A stretch of DNA of 64,000 nucleotides, from NCBI GenBank assembly GCA_038380435.1, contig JAWZYU010000011.1, positions 75,451,501 to 75,515,500 on the forward strand. Direction: 5' to 3'. Position 1 is the stretch's first letter, and every line of letters begins with the position of its first letter. Source of the stretch: Ryuthela nishihirai (lineage: Eukaryota > Arthropoda > Arachnida > Araneae > Heptathelidae). Shown here piece by piece: positions 53,935 through 64,000 of the stretch. A program made the position numbers and the translations under genes. The notes beneath the pieces were generated by a model. The model saw only the letters and a list, made by a program, of their open reading frames with translations, made no database searches and was not told the DNA's origin.

Positions 53935-55094
53935 TACGATCAAAAGTATCCGGACACTAGCTCATACACAATTTCCCGGTAACAGGAAAGGAATTAATAT
54001 CGCGTTATCAGCCTCCACTCTGCAGGGAAAGTTTTTCACTAGCTTTTGGTACGTTGCTGCGGGAAATGCCTGCCCTTCTGCCACAAGAGCATTAGTGAGG
54101 CCGGTCACTGATGTCGAGCGGTTAGGCCTAGCTCCCAGTCGACATTCCATTTCATCCCAAAGATGTTCCATGAGGTTGAGATAGGGCTCAGTGCAGACCA
54201 GTCAAGATTTTTCACACCCTTCTCATCAAACCATTCCTACCCGGTCCTAGCTTTTACGGACGGGGGCAATTGTCATGTTGGCAAAGGAAGCGGTCTTCAC
54301 CGAACTGTTGCCATAAAGGTGGGAGCACATAATTGTTGAGTAGAGTCCGTGGCGTTCAGAGTTCCGTTCACTGGAACTAGGGGGCCCAGTCCGAACTATG
54401 ACAGTCCCAGAGAATGATGCCTCTCCAACCAAACTTGAGTTGGCACAACACAGTCAGGCAGGTAGCGTTAACTTGGCATCCTCAACACCCAGACTCGTGC
54501 ATCGGATTGCCAGATGGTGAATCGTGATTCATCACTCCAGATAACGTGATTCCACTGCTCAAGAGTCCACTGGTGCCGTGCTTTATACCACTACAACCAA
54601 CGCTTGGTGTTGATCTTGTTGATGTTATGTTTGTGTGCGGCTGCTCGGCCTTGGAAACCCATTTCCTGTAACTCACGACGATCTGTTATGGCGCTGGTGT
54701 TGCTTCCAGAGCCATTTTGGAACTCGGTGGTGAGTGTTGAAACCAAGGACAGGCGATTTTCTCGCACCACCCACTTCAGCACTCGGTTGTACCGCTCTGT
54801 CATTTTACGTGGTTCTGCTATTGTTGCATCTAAGCGTTTCCACTTCACATAACTCCCTTACAATCGATCGGGACAGCTGCAGCAGGGCCGAAATATCCCG
54901 AACTGACTTGTTGCTAAGGTACTATGACCGTGCCATGTTGAAAGACATTGATTTCTGCCGTACGTATGAATCCTCTGTATCTATGAGGTTTTCCAGGCCA
55001 CGTGTGTCCTTTTTTTGCCTGTTTGGGCCATGACTGTGGCGTATATGGGCGAATCTATTACTCAGAGGATATGTCCAGATACTTTTGATCAGTG
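53935..55094 (-). mobile_element. Tc1-like transposon, 1.16 kb, dead
   Basis: Left end GATCAAAAGTATCCGGACAC; right end, inverted, CACTGATCAAAAGTATCTGG. The AAAAGTATCCG core is shared with the MITEs at 32475 and 41990. The minus strand carries transposase pieces. The left terminus has lost two to three outer bases, so no perfect TA pair is visible. Confidence 0.85.
53962..54880 (-). pseudogene. Tc1-like transposase pseudogene
   Basis: The N-terminal half (54848-54591) has TERYNRVLKWVVRENRLSLV and the paired-like domain spacing. The central block has HGTSGLLSSGITLSGVMNHD (about 54560-54510), where the first catalytic acid of the family is found in a W-VIWSDES context, here eroded. The end (54171-53962) reads MEHLWDEMECRLGARPNRST and FPCRVEADNAI, the last conserved block. 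Different frames; inactive. Confidence 0.8.
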
Positions 55095-55291
55095 CATGTT
55101 TCTATTGCTTTTCGCTCGTAATTCATCAGTTTCTCGGTCTGTGGATTTCTCAACACTGTTATTCCACCTTATCTTTCGAACGCGACGGACAAAAATGGTT
55201 TATATGTCAAATGCAGCTTGTGACGTGGGGAGTGTCAAATGCTATAAAAAATTGACACCTCCCCATGCTTTCTTTTTCCTATAAAAGGGGA

Positions 55292-55516
55292 GCATGCCGT
55301 CCCGTGGCCGAGTGGTTAGCACGCTTGGCTACTGATCTACGGGACCTGGGTTCGAGCCCTGGGTAAGGCATGGATGTATGTGTTGTTTTTCTGCTGAGGT
55401 CCTGCCATCCTCTCAGATCTTTTACTTTCGCATATAAACTGGCATATATCCTTTCGCATATATCCTGTCAGACCTCTGTGGCAAGCAGCTGCTTGAGGGG
55501 GTATTTTTTTATTTTT
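55292..55516 (+). mobile_element. SINE-B, full length, 12 bp target duplication
   Basis: Head CCGTCCCGTGGCCGAGTGG with B box GACCTGGGTTCGAGCC, body with TCTGCTGAGGTCCTGCC and a short ATATCCTTTCGCATATATCC repeat, and a T-rich end. The flanks repeat TATAAAAGGGGA at 55280-55291 and 55517-55528. Confidence 0.92.
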
Positions 55517-55528
55517 TATAAAAGGGGA

Positions 55529-56425
55529 ACTATGAAAACTATTGTTCCGCTATTTCTTCGGAACGCGAGGGCTGAAAATAACAAGTTATGCATGAAATGA
55601 AAGCTTGTATGGAATGGGCAATGCTACAGTTTAAAAAAAAAGAAGAAAAGATCCAAAAAGTGGAGGAGGATGGTCGATGTTGGAGTCATATAGCAAATGA
55701 AAGTTTCTGATGGTAATTGCTTTTAGTGACTAAGAAAAAAATGTAAATAAATTAAAAAATTGAAGAAAAAAAAAACTATCTTTTCATATGCGTCCTAAAT
55801 AGTAGAAAATAAAACTAAAGCATATCGATGGGACAATTAGTCACTGAACTGATATTCATTCCAAAGGAAGGGAGGACGCTGATTTACCTACTCAACAAAA
55901 TTGCTGGCGCCATACCTTCCTTTGAAGTGAATACGAACTCAATGACTGATTGCACCATCGATATGGTTTAGGTTTTGTTTTTTTTCTACTTTTTAGAACG
56001 CATATAGGAAGATAAATATTTTTTAAATATATTTTATTTATATTTTTTCCAGTTAACTTCCTATCATCCTTTATCACGTATTCCACTTTCTTGTGGTTTT
56101 TCCTTGAAAATATTATTCTGTTTTAAGAGGTTTTGTTGTGTTTTAATAAGCAGGGTCCGAAATCGCTAGTTTTCTCTCATAATCATGATAATTTCATCAT
56201 GGGGGACATCATTGTGGATTTAGATCTTGGCAATCATCTGCTCAAAGCAAATGCAAAAGGACTGAAAGCAGCAGACGAAAAGAAATAAACACTAATAATA
56301 TATATATCTGTAATCAATCCTACTAATAATTATAGTTTTTTTGTTGAATCTAAATATGTCATAATCTTCCTTAAGCAGGTGGCAATTCACACCTGCTTAG
56401 CTCTACTGATAGAGCGACTGGCGTG
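55529..56425. other. AT-rich spacer, no gene seen
   Basis: Includes a tRNA-like phrase CTTAGCTCTACTGATAGAGC at about 56398, which may be the eroded head of a third SINE type linked to the repeat that follows. Confidence 0.45.
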
Positions 56426-56426
56426 T

Positions 56427-56843
56427 AATCAGGATTTATCAAGGCTGATGGGTGGATATCTTCATACCTGCCTAATTACTAAGAGAAAGATTACTCTTTA
56501 TTTGTAGGACACAAATGCTACTGTCAGACTTCTCGTTGCAAGTTCAGTTTATATTAATCTTCATTTAAATTTAACACATGAGTTTATGCAGCTTAATTAT
56601 AAACAAGTTAGTCTCGGAGAAGTATTTGAAACTGCCATTTGGTACTGTTAACCAAAATTCTGGGTTGAAACATTAGTCATAAGTGTAAAGAGTCATTTTA
56701 AGCAGGCCATACTTGAAATTGTCTTTCTGTTCTGGGTAAAAGAAAGTAAAAGAACATCTTCAGTTGTAATCAGGGTATCACAAGGCTGATGGGTGGATAT
56801 TTTTACACTTGCCTAATTACTAAGAGAAATATAACTCTTTATT
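56427..56843. repeat. Dispersed direct repeat, 75 bp, 340 bp apart
   Basis: GTAATCAGG, then AAGGCTGATGGGTGGATAT, then TGCCTAATTACTAAGAGAAA occurs at 56427-56503 and again at 56766-56843. The first copy directly follows a tRNA-like A box phrase, so it may be a SINE body duplicated once. Confidence 0.7.
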
Positions 56844-56875
56844 TTTCTCTTAGTGATTATGAAATGGGTAGTATA

Positions 56876-57013
56876 TGGAAATGATTAGGTTTGCAGAAGG
56901 ATCGAAACGATTGGACAGTCGCGAGCTGACGTCACTGGTGGGAGCAGTCAAACACATGTAAAGGCAACCAAAGCTCCCCTTTTGACAACACTTTGTGGAA
57001 ATTGTTCTAACCT
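56876..57013 (+). mobile_element. 5' leader fragment of a Tc1-like element
   Basis: GGAAATGATTAGGTTTGCAG through TGGAAATTGTTCTAA matches the leader (58060-58196) of the Tc1-like element at 57950-59190, with small indels. The coding part is absent. Confidence 0.8.
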
Positions 57014-57168
57014 TTTTTACCTCTGGTCGAAAGTGGTTGTATAGCCTGTTTATCTTAATAAAGAATAATATATAGAGCTCAAAACACGAATAAAAGAACA
57101 CTTGGAAAATGATAAACGCTATTGGATGTTTAGCTTGGGAAAAATAATAAAAATTGTAACAGAAAGCA

Positions 57169-57541
57169 GGGTTGGGTTGTTTTACCTCTAAGCGGCACAT
57201 TATTTGCATACAATGGGATAAATGGCCAGGTCCCCGAGAATTCAACGGGTTGGGAGAAGGGGACCCACTGGACATCTATTAAGAGACAGATGGTAGCCTT
57301 CATCAAGGCCATTCGGCGTATTCTTTAACGTGCACAAGGTACGGCTCTTCCGCGCAAGGGGGTCACGGCTTTACGTCCCATCCGAAGGTCTGCGGTTTTT
57401 TCAAGCACATTGGTGTCTTTTACTGACCGACTGCAGGGCGGATGTCTAGCGGAGATAAATCTCGACGCTGCACAGATGGAACTCTAACCTGGGAATTGAT
57501 GATCAGCGCCTGGAGTGCTACGACCAGAGCCATCCACCTCC
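57169..57541 (-). mobile_element. SINE-A, old diverged copy
   Basis: Recognisable tail (GGTTGGGTTGTTTTACCTCT), body and head (GACCAGAGCCATCCACCTCC), but with many substitutions and small indels compared with the other copies. Confidence 0.85.
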
Positions 57542-57949
57542 CTTATAGAATCTGTTAAAGCTAACGAACTTCAAAAGCATCTTGAGGCAGGTTGTATTGC
57601 TTTCCCAAAGCATCTTCGTCTCCTGAAATTTCCCCTATCTCGAAAAAGAACTGACAGATTGTGGTTAGTGAAGACCACAGTAGTAATAGCTCACGAAAGC
57701 TCAGGAACCACTTCCTAATGTAGACATTATATTTTTGAAACTTTTGAGCCCGATCCTGGTATTTATCTTATGTAATATCACACTGCGTATGTATAGTGAA
57801 TAAATAGTGATTTCTCTTAAAGTAGTTTAATTAAACTACTTTAAGGGAAATCATTATATTTACGTTATACATTTACCAAATATACTAACGAAAAATCTAA
57901 ATTTAGCAAAACAGTCCTAAGTTTTGAATGGTATCTCCTTGTTCGTTAT
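57542..57949. other. No gene seen; contains a long palindrome
   Basis: 57788-57875 folds back on itself around a perfect 30 bp centre (CTTAAAGTAGTTTAATTAAA..., 57818-57847), with diverged outer arms. Nothing coding was recognised. Confidence 0.6.
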
Positions 57950-59190
57950 TTGGAAGACGAATTATTAAATTGCATTACATGAAATAAAAAATGCAACACT
58001 TGCAAGAAGTTATGCAAATGTGACGAAATTTAGAGGGGCAGTAGTATATGGAAATGCATGGAAATGATTAGGATTGCAGGACGATCGAAATGATTGGACA
58101 GGCGCGAGCTGACGTCTCAGGTGCGGAGCAGTGAAACACAGATAAAGGCAACCAAAGCTTCCTGGTTGACAAACCGTTATGGAAATTGTTCTAAACCACT
58201 AAAGATGCCCTTACGCAGACGTCGACAGCCGTTCCAACAGTTAACAGACTTTGAGCGTGGAAAAATAATCGGCCTTAGAAAAGCTGATTTGTCGTACAGA
58301 TATGTGGCCAGCCTTGTTGGTCGCAATCCAATCACCATCGTACACATATGGCGCCAGTGAGTTTAAGAAGAATCCAGCATACGCGACAAAGATCAGGAAG
58401 ATGACTTATGATCCCGGAGCGACAGGACCACCATTTGCGACGCATGGCATTGCGTGACAGATTCGCAACTGGCGCAACTGCAAAGGGACTGTCAACAGGT
58501 AACACATCGAATACCTACCAAGCGGACGGTAAAAAATAGACTTTTACAGTTTTCATTGCGAGCCTATCTTCCGGCACTGTGTTTGCCCCTCATATTTACC
58601 CACATGCGAGCACGTCTTCAGTGGTGTCGCCAGACAGAACTGGAACGAACAAGAGTGGAGTGCCGTAGTGTTTAGTGACGAATCTCGTTTTTGTCTTGAT
58701 CAGCACGACGGTAGACGACATATTCGTCGTCATCCAGGGGAAAGGAACACTACCCAGTGCATGCGACATCGTCACACAGCTGCAGCACCTGGTGTCTTAG
58801 TGTGGGGTGTCATTAGTGGGACATCTTGGTCAGAACTAGTCATCATAAGAGGATCTTTAACTGTCAAATTCTCCTTTTACCAGCAAGATAATGCCCGTCC
58901 CCATATAGCTCACATTAGTCTGCAGTATCTACACGAGCAAAACGTTCAGGTACTACCATGGCCAGCATACGCCTCCCGGAGCTTTCACCTATGGAACACA
59001 TCTGGGACAAGATGGGCGGAAAGCTCCAACACCCAAGAGGTGCGCCAACCACTGTCGCTGAAATGGAACAGTGACTTCGCACTATTTAGCGTTCTATCCC
59101 TCAGGAGGACATTACAACTATAAGATAGCTTTCCCCGCTGTGTTCATGACCGCATTGCTGCTCTGGGCGGTTCAACATCATACTAATTAT
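57950..59190 (+). mobile_element. Tc1-like transposon, dead
   Basis: Contains a leader also found at 56876-57013 and a plus-strand transposase relic (58205-59130). Clear matching terminal repeats could not be identified; the boundaries are approximate. A 31 bp hairpin (59189-59220) adjoins the right end. Confidence 0.75.
58205..59130 (+). pseudogene. Tc1-like transposase pseudogene
   Basis: Starts at ATG 58205 (MPLRRRRQPFQQLTDFERGK) with the N-terminal helix-turn-helix. After frame breaks comes VVFSDESRFCLDQHDGRR (first catalytic D/E context, about 58665), VLVWGVISGTSWSELVI and FYQQDNARPHIAHIS (second catalytic D, about 58880). Last is the LPWPAYASRSFHLWNTSG stretch (about 58960), a shifted remnant of the SPDLSPIEH-WD block with the third acid. 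It is one of the better preserved transposases here but has stops near 58358 and frame changes near 58440, 58670 and 58985. Confidence 0.85.
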
Positions 59191-59220
59191 ACCACTTTAC
59201 CAGTTAGGTAAAGTGGTATA
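59189..59220. repeat. Short hairpin
   Basis: ATACCACTTTACC pairs with GGTAAAGTGGTAT around a 5-base loop, at the right edge of the Tc1-like element. Confidence 0.75.
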
Positions 59221-59383
59221 TTACGTAGGTTATAGTAGGTTAACGGTAATTTAACATTTTTTTTTATAATTTAATCAATCTCACATCACACTTGTATGCT
59301 AACAGCTGCCTGCGTTTCAATAAAATGGCATTAATCCTTCTAGGTGTTGCATATTTTTCCTGTAGTGTTTATTATTATTGGAA

Positions 59384-60806
59384 CTGCATGATTGTGCTAA
59401 ATAGAATTAAGAATCCGGTTGACAGGCAATTGCGTGATGAGCAATGTGGATTCAAAAGTGGTAGAGGATGTGTAGATCAGATTTTTTCACTCAGGCAAAT
59501 TCTTGACAAATGCTTAGAGTTTCAAAAACCTTTGGTTACTAGCTTTGTTGATTTCAAAAAGTTTTTGACTCTGTCCATCGTCATAATTTGTGGTTGATTG
59601 GGAGATCGTATGGCATACCAGATAAGTTAGTTAACATAATAAAAGCTGTCTATAATAGAACAGAGTCGTGTGTGAGAGTTGGTCAGGATTGTAGCAATTG
59701 GTTTAGCATTGCTTCTGGTGTTCGATAAGGGTGTTATTCGTTCGATAAGGATTTACCTGTGTAGTAATAATAATTATTTATCTTAAAGTAGTTTAATTGC
59801 CCATTGAGCCCAACCCTTCCGGTGAATAAACTAACACCTGCCCTGGCCTTCACTGTTACGTACCCAGTGTGATATTGCAATGCATCACCTGAACGCATTT
59901 GTCTGCTTTTCTCTTGTGTTTAGTTATTGATTATATTATGCGAAATTCATTGTAAGGGAAAGATTTTGGCATTTAAATGGTCTGGAGATACGAAAATTTC
60001 TGATTTAGATTATGCTGATGATTAAGCCCTTTTGGCAAATGATGTTGACGAGATGAACTCTTTCATTCGAGCCTGTTGATGAGACTGGTGGTAGAGTAGG
60101 TTTCGTGATAAACAGAGAGAAAACTAAAGTGATGAAAATTGGTAGGGCAGGCTGTGGTTCAGTTAATCTGAATAGTTGCAATATTGAACAGATGCCTCAG
60201 TTTAATTATCTTGGGAGCTATGTAACAGATACTGGTGATGTGCGGCATGAGATTAACAGACGAATAGGGATTGCTGCAGGGATTTTAAGAATCTATGGAG
60301 AGTGTGGAGAAATAGGTGTATACACCTAAAGAATAAACTTAGACTGTATAATAGCTTGGGTCTTTCTAGGGGTAGTTATGGTAGTGAAACATGGACGCTT
60401 TATACACAAAACAACAGGAAACTTGATGCTTTTGATTCTAGAAGCTTACGCGGAATCTTGGGCATTAGGTGGTTCAACTTTGTAAGTAATGATGAGTTTA
60501 GGTAAAGGAGTTGGCAACTTTCTTTGAACAGCATATCGTGCAGAGACTCCGTTGGTTTGGCTATGTATAGGCGTATGCATAATTATAGATTAGCGAATAG
60601 GATTATGACCGATGTGCGTAAGGCCTCAGAAAAAGGGGGACACCTAGGATGCGGTGGGCAGACAATGTCAAATAGGACCTAGTTAGAATGGTGTACAGTG
60701 GCCAGATGCAGTAGATGTAGCTCAGGACAGACATGCTTGGAGAACTAAATTGCACGGTCTGGTTGGACCTTCGTAGCCCATCGCTGCTTAGGATGATGAT
60801 GATGAC
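59384..60806 (+). mobile_element. RTE-like LINE, 5'-truncated copy with internal insertion
   Basis: Matches 30660-31910 of the Polinton-borne LINE, starting in the RT (IVLNRIKNPVDRQLRDEQCG) and ending with a short GATGATGATGATGA tail. A foreign segment of about 160 bp lies at 59733-59892 between the GVRQG block and the next RT block. Stops and frameshifts are frequent. No target duplication was identified. Confidence 0.9.
59395..60780 (+). pseudogene. LINE reverse transcriptase, C-terminal half, broken
   Basis: Shows QCGFKSGRGCVDQIFSLRQ, a damaged VDFKK-FDS block, a later INREKTKVMKIGRAGCGS block, YGSETWTLYTQNNRKLDAF and the LGIRWFNFVSNDEF segment. The YADD block is present but followed by a stop (about 60024). 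It is the remnant of the same ORF2 as at 28804-31882. Confidence 0.85.
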
Positions 60807-60895
60807 TGGCCGACAGAGACTTGCTCTAACAAAAAAAAACTGTATGAAGATGTCTTCTTCATACAATAAACAATCCTAATATAAGCCGAACAGAT

Positions 60896-61012
60896 GATCA
60901 GCATAGATGTGTTTTCTGTTACTAAGGTAACAAAGATCAATATGGATGTGTTTTCTGTCACTAATGTAACAAAGATCAACATAGATGTGTTTTCTTTTAC
61001 TAATGTAACAAA
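60896..61012. repeat. 39 bp tandem repeat, three copies
   Basis: Units 60896-60934, 60935-60973 and 60974-61012, each GATCARYATRGATGTGTTTT followed by CT...ACTAA-GTAACAAA, with 3-5 differences between copies. Confidence 0.93.
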
Positions 61013-61925
61013 ACTGATTCGAAAGGATGCTTTACAGGGTTTGGAATTTTATAAGTAGACATATATCAGCTTTCTCCTATTTAGTATCAGATATACATCC
61101 ATCTTGTACATTGCGTCACGGCTGTCTGGAAAATGAGTGTACGTGCTGATAATGTAAATAATTCAACTTTGTCATCAGTTCTCGTGGATATTGCAAAGCA
61201 GTCATCATTTCATCATATGCATCTTATTTCCGAGAATTCTCTCGGAAATTCTACTTTGATACTTGAAGTCTTATGAAAAGAAACTGTTAGTAGTTCTTTC
61301 TGGGAGCAGTAATAGAAAACATCTCCAGTTCTTAACTCGAAGCATTTCATCTAATCTTGGGGGAAGAAAGACAATCATTGGCACTCTTACTCTTAATACG
61401 AATTTCTTTCATTTTGCTTCCTTGGTGGAGATCCCTATAACCATCCAAAGAAACCTCGTTGATCGATTGATTTGTTTGCGAGATAGGTTTGTAGGGCATC
61501 TGCAAGCTGCTGCTCTGATAGTTGTTAAAATGCGCACATGTTTTAGTGTTCCCATCTTAGTTTCAGTATAAGGGCCATTCCATCAAATGGCAATACGATT
61601 TGCTTTTGCAATGACACGTGTGTCTCAAGATATCTCGCTTTCTTTATTTGTTCAACTTGCTTTCTGTATTTTTTCAATCATTTGCCAAAGAATGGTAAAG
61701 GTCCCAATCGGCGTTGAAATGTATTTTCTTCATCTAGTTTTTTGACAGTAGCATTCGCCAGGAACAAATGACACTCCGCTCTGACAACAGTTCCTTTTCA
61801 GGATATTTTGATCTGAAAGCTGCTGAAGAAATTCTATTTTTTGAGAATCTCTTCGAAAATTTGAATTAGTTTCTAGAACAGCAAAAAAAAAGTAAAACAG
61901 TTTTCTCTTTAATGTGTTTTGAAGG
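61013..61925. other. No gene recognised
   Basis: Somewhat less AT-rich than other spacers. An open frame of 102 codons at 61263-61571 (plus) shows LTRSISSNLGGRKTIIGTLT but no known motif. I would not call it a gene without further evidence. Confidence 0.4.
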
Positions 61926-62270
61926 CACAAGGCTCGTAATCTGCAGTTCCCAGATTCCAGTTCTACTGAGCCAGCATTCAGATTTATCTTCGCTGAACAC
62001 CCAACCTGCCCTCTGTTAATAGGGACACCGAAAGGCTAAGAAAGACAACCGTCCGTCAGATGGGACGTTAAGCTGTGTCTCTGTGTGAGGGAGAGCCATA
62101 CCCTGTGCATCTTAAAGAACACAGATTGCCTTGATGGAGCTTTCACCTGTCTCTGAACAGCTGTCCAGTGGGTCAATTCCCCAACCTTCTCTGAGACTGT
62201 GGGGTCCTTGTGACCTAGCCATTTACCCAAAAATATGCCGCTCAGATGCAACAAACAACACAACCAACCG
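61926..62270 (+). mobile_element. SINE-A, opposite orientation, old copy
   Basis: The head starts near 61926 (GGCTCGTAATCTGCAGTTCC), the body shows CGTCCGTCAGATGGGACGTT, and the tail ends with CGCTCAGATGCAACAAACAA near 62250. It is the only complete-length SINE-A on the plus strand and is strongly diverged. Confidence 0.85.
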
Positions 62271-62660
62271 AGCTGATGATATGCTCAAGAAATTAAATCC
62301 CTTATATGAATGGTTTTCTGCTTTCTATTAGTTAAGGATCCTATAACTCTGTTAAAAAATCTTTGAGAACGCTAGAACTCTAAAATATAACTAATGCAAT
62401 AAATTGTTAAATATCACTTATTTTCAATAAAATATTATTGATTGTAAATGAATATTTCATTTTTGGGGGCAAGGTGGAGAAAAATTCATTTTAATCTGGT
62501 ACTTTTTTCAAATGGCCTGAAAACTTCACGTACTCTTTTAAAGATGTTCCAGGAAACCTCTGTTGAAACATAATTAGACTAGAGGAATTAATTGTTCAAA
62601 AGGTACTCGGAATACTTACAGAATCGGAATACGAGATGATTATAAATTAGAACAGTTGAC
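62271..62660. other. AT-rich spacer, no gene seen
   Basis: No coding content was recognised. Confidence 0.55.
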
Positions 62661-63041
62661 ATCTTCATTCTGCTCTCTCTGCGGTATTCTTCATTCTGCT
62701 CTCTTTGTGGTATTCTTCATTCTGCTCTCTTTGTGGTATTCTTCATTCTGCTCTCTTTGTGGTATTCTTCATTCTGCTCTCTTTGTGGTATTCTTCATTC
62801 TGCTCTCTTTGTGGTATTCTTCATTCTGCGGTATTCTTCATTCTGCTCTCTTTGTGGTATTCTTCATTCTGCTCTCTCTGCGGTATTCTTCATTCTGCTC
62901 TCTCTGCGGTATTCTTCATTCTTCTCTCTCTGCGGTATTCTTCATTCTGCTCTCTTTGCGGTATTCTTCATTCTGCTCTCTTTGCGGTATTCTTCATTCT
63001 GCTCTCTTTGCGGTATTCTTCATTCTGCTCTCTTTGCAGTT
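62661..63041. repeat. 26 bp minisatellite, about 15 copies
   Basis: Unit ATTCTTCATTCTGCTCTCTT plus TGYGGT, with two main variants (TTTGTGGT, and TCTGCGGT or TTTGCGGT) and one shortened 17 bp unit near 62817-62833. The unit length is not a multiple of three and has no stop on the plus strand, so all three plus frames are open across the array (129-163 codons). These frames are not genes. Confidence 0.97.
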
Positions 63042-63717
63042 GTGATGTTGCTTCTTCGTTTGTCTGTCTATTGGGACCACTTAGGAATGTCCCCTCGGTT
63101 CGATCGCAATACGCGACGGGTAAAAGGGTTTTTCAGATAAAATCAAAGGTTCTATCACAACTGCAGGGACTCAATACTGAGGCTCCTCGCCAATAAATTG
63201 GTTCAACTTCAGCCTTTACTTAAATATAACAATTATTTATTGAACCTTCCAAACATGCTTGAAGACAAGGACATATGCTCAATTACATAGCATTACATCA
63301 ACAGCTTACTATGCCTGTTCAGCTGCATTCACAGAGCACAATGCCGTTATTTCCAGTCGGGATTTACCAGCTTTACAAGTTTATGTCTTCCCGTGTTCGT
63401 TCTTCGACTGGCTCTCCTTTCCTCGTCGTTGCCAACGTTCTTTTTCCCTTCTCCCTCTGCTTCGGCCATCTGGCAAGGCCGCTAGATTCCGGGTTCGGAG
63501 TCACTTGTCAGCGGACGCTAGCCGTGGGTGACCTCCCTCCTCCGGACACTGCTACTTCAATTAACGTTCAATTAACGTTCATTCTCCTCCGGACACGTAC
63601 TTCAATTAACGCTGGAACAGAGGGCCTCCCACGTAGCATATGCCCTTTAGGTGAAATCCAAAATAACATACAAAACCCGAACAAAAAAAAATATTTAAAA
63701 AGGCCTCTAGCCTGACA
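63042..63717. other. Unique segment between two minisatellite arrays, no gene recognised
   Basis: Contains TTCAATTAACGTTCAATTAACG-type short repeats near 63555-63620 and a phrase ACTGCAGGGACTCAATACTG near 63162 that looks like dispersed repeat sequence. The open frames here continue from the array and show no known motif. Confidence 0.45.
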
Positions 63718-64000
63718 GCGGTATTCTTCATTCTGCTCTCTTTGCGGTATTCTTCTTTCTACTCTCTTTGCGGTATTCTTCATTCTGCTTTCTCTGCGGT
63801 ATTCTTCATTCTGCTCTCTTTGCGGTATTCTTCATTCTGCGATATTCTTCATTCTGCTCTCTTTGCGGTATTCTTCATTCTGCTCTCCTTGCGGTATTCT
63901 TCATTCTGCGGTATTCTTCATTCTGCTCTCTTTGTGGTATTCTTCATTCTGCTCTCTCTGCGGTATTCTTCATTCTGTTCTCTTTGCGGTATTCTTCATT
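63718..64000. repeat. 26 bp minisatellite, second array, runs off the window
   Basis: Same unit as 62661-63041 with extra shortened units (near 63838 and 63908). Continues past 64000. Confidence 0.96.

Noticed and set aside
62656..63196. Overlapping frames of 129, 163 and 135 codons with hydrophobic repeats
   Set aside because: They arise because a 26 bp minisatellite unit has no plus-strand stop; the same peptide appears in all three frames.
62661..64000. CRISPR-like array
   Set aside because: Units are contiguous without unique spacers and the surroundings are eukaryotic; it is a minisatellite.

Overview
This window looks like a non-coding, repeat-dominated stretch of an AT-rich invertebrate genome, most likely an arthropod. 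That is inferred from the mix of elements (Tc1/mariner and hAT DNA transposons, RTE-like and Jockey-like LINEs, tRNA-derived SINEs and a Polinton/Maverick); the species cannot be named from sequence alone. I see no intact host gene. Almost every protein-like segment belongs to a transposable element, and almost all are broken by stops or frameshifts. One THAP-like segment (about 50.1-50.3 kb) could be a host exon or another transposon relic. Layout: 1-7.2 kb holds the 5' part of an RTE-like LINE (minus strand), then a diverged tandem array of about 290 bp units split by a Tc1-like element and by a complete-looking hAT element with a perfect 8 bp target duplication. 7.9-9.2 kb is a dead Tc1-like element. 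9.5-23.2 kb is mostly gene-free AT-rich DNA with SINEs, a small hAT MITE, hairpins, a 942 bp TA-flanked DNA transposon and a 172-175 bp tandem duplication. 23.2-46 kb is the centrepiece, a Russian-doll nest: a Jockey-like LINE (minus) was hit by a Tc1-like element, the Tc1 was hit by an 18 kb Polinton (24802-42782, 6 bp duplication GAGCTC on both sides), and the Polinton was later hit by an RTE-like LINE (17 bp duplication), two related Tc1-type MITEs (TA duplications) and a SINE (10 bp duplication). The Polinton carries a virus-like gene set. On the plus strand: two PC4-like candidate ssDNA-binding proteins, an unassigned protein, a chromodomain retroviral-type integrase, a capsid-associated protein, a small basic protein, the double jelly-roll major capsid protein, an adenovirus-type protease, a packaging ATPase and two small proteins. 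On the minus strand: a protein-primed type B DNA polymerase behind a TATA box. Several neighbouring genes overlap at stop/start junctions, as in a compact viral cassette. All main genes are disrupted. 46-64 kb contains more copies of the two SINE families (one expanded into a 172 bp tandem array), a fold-back mariner, two further Tc1-like elements, a third RTE-like LINE copy carrying its own insertion, and two arrays of a 26 bp minisatellite that runs off the right edge. Working logic: integrase plus terminal repeats would move the Polinton, PolB would copy it, and protease, ATPase and capsid genes would build particles. Here all are fossils; nesting order and target duplications give a relative chronology.
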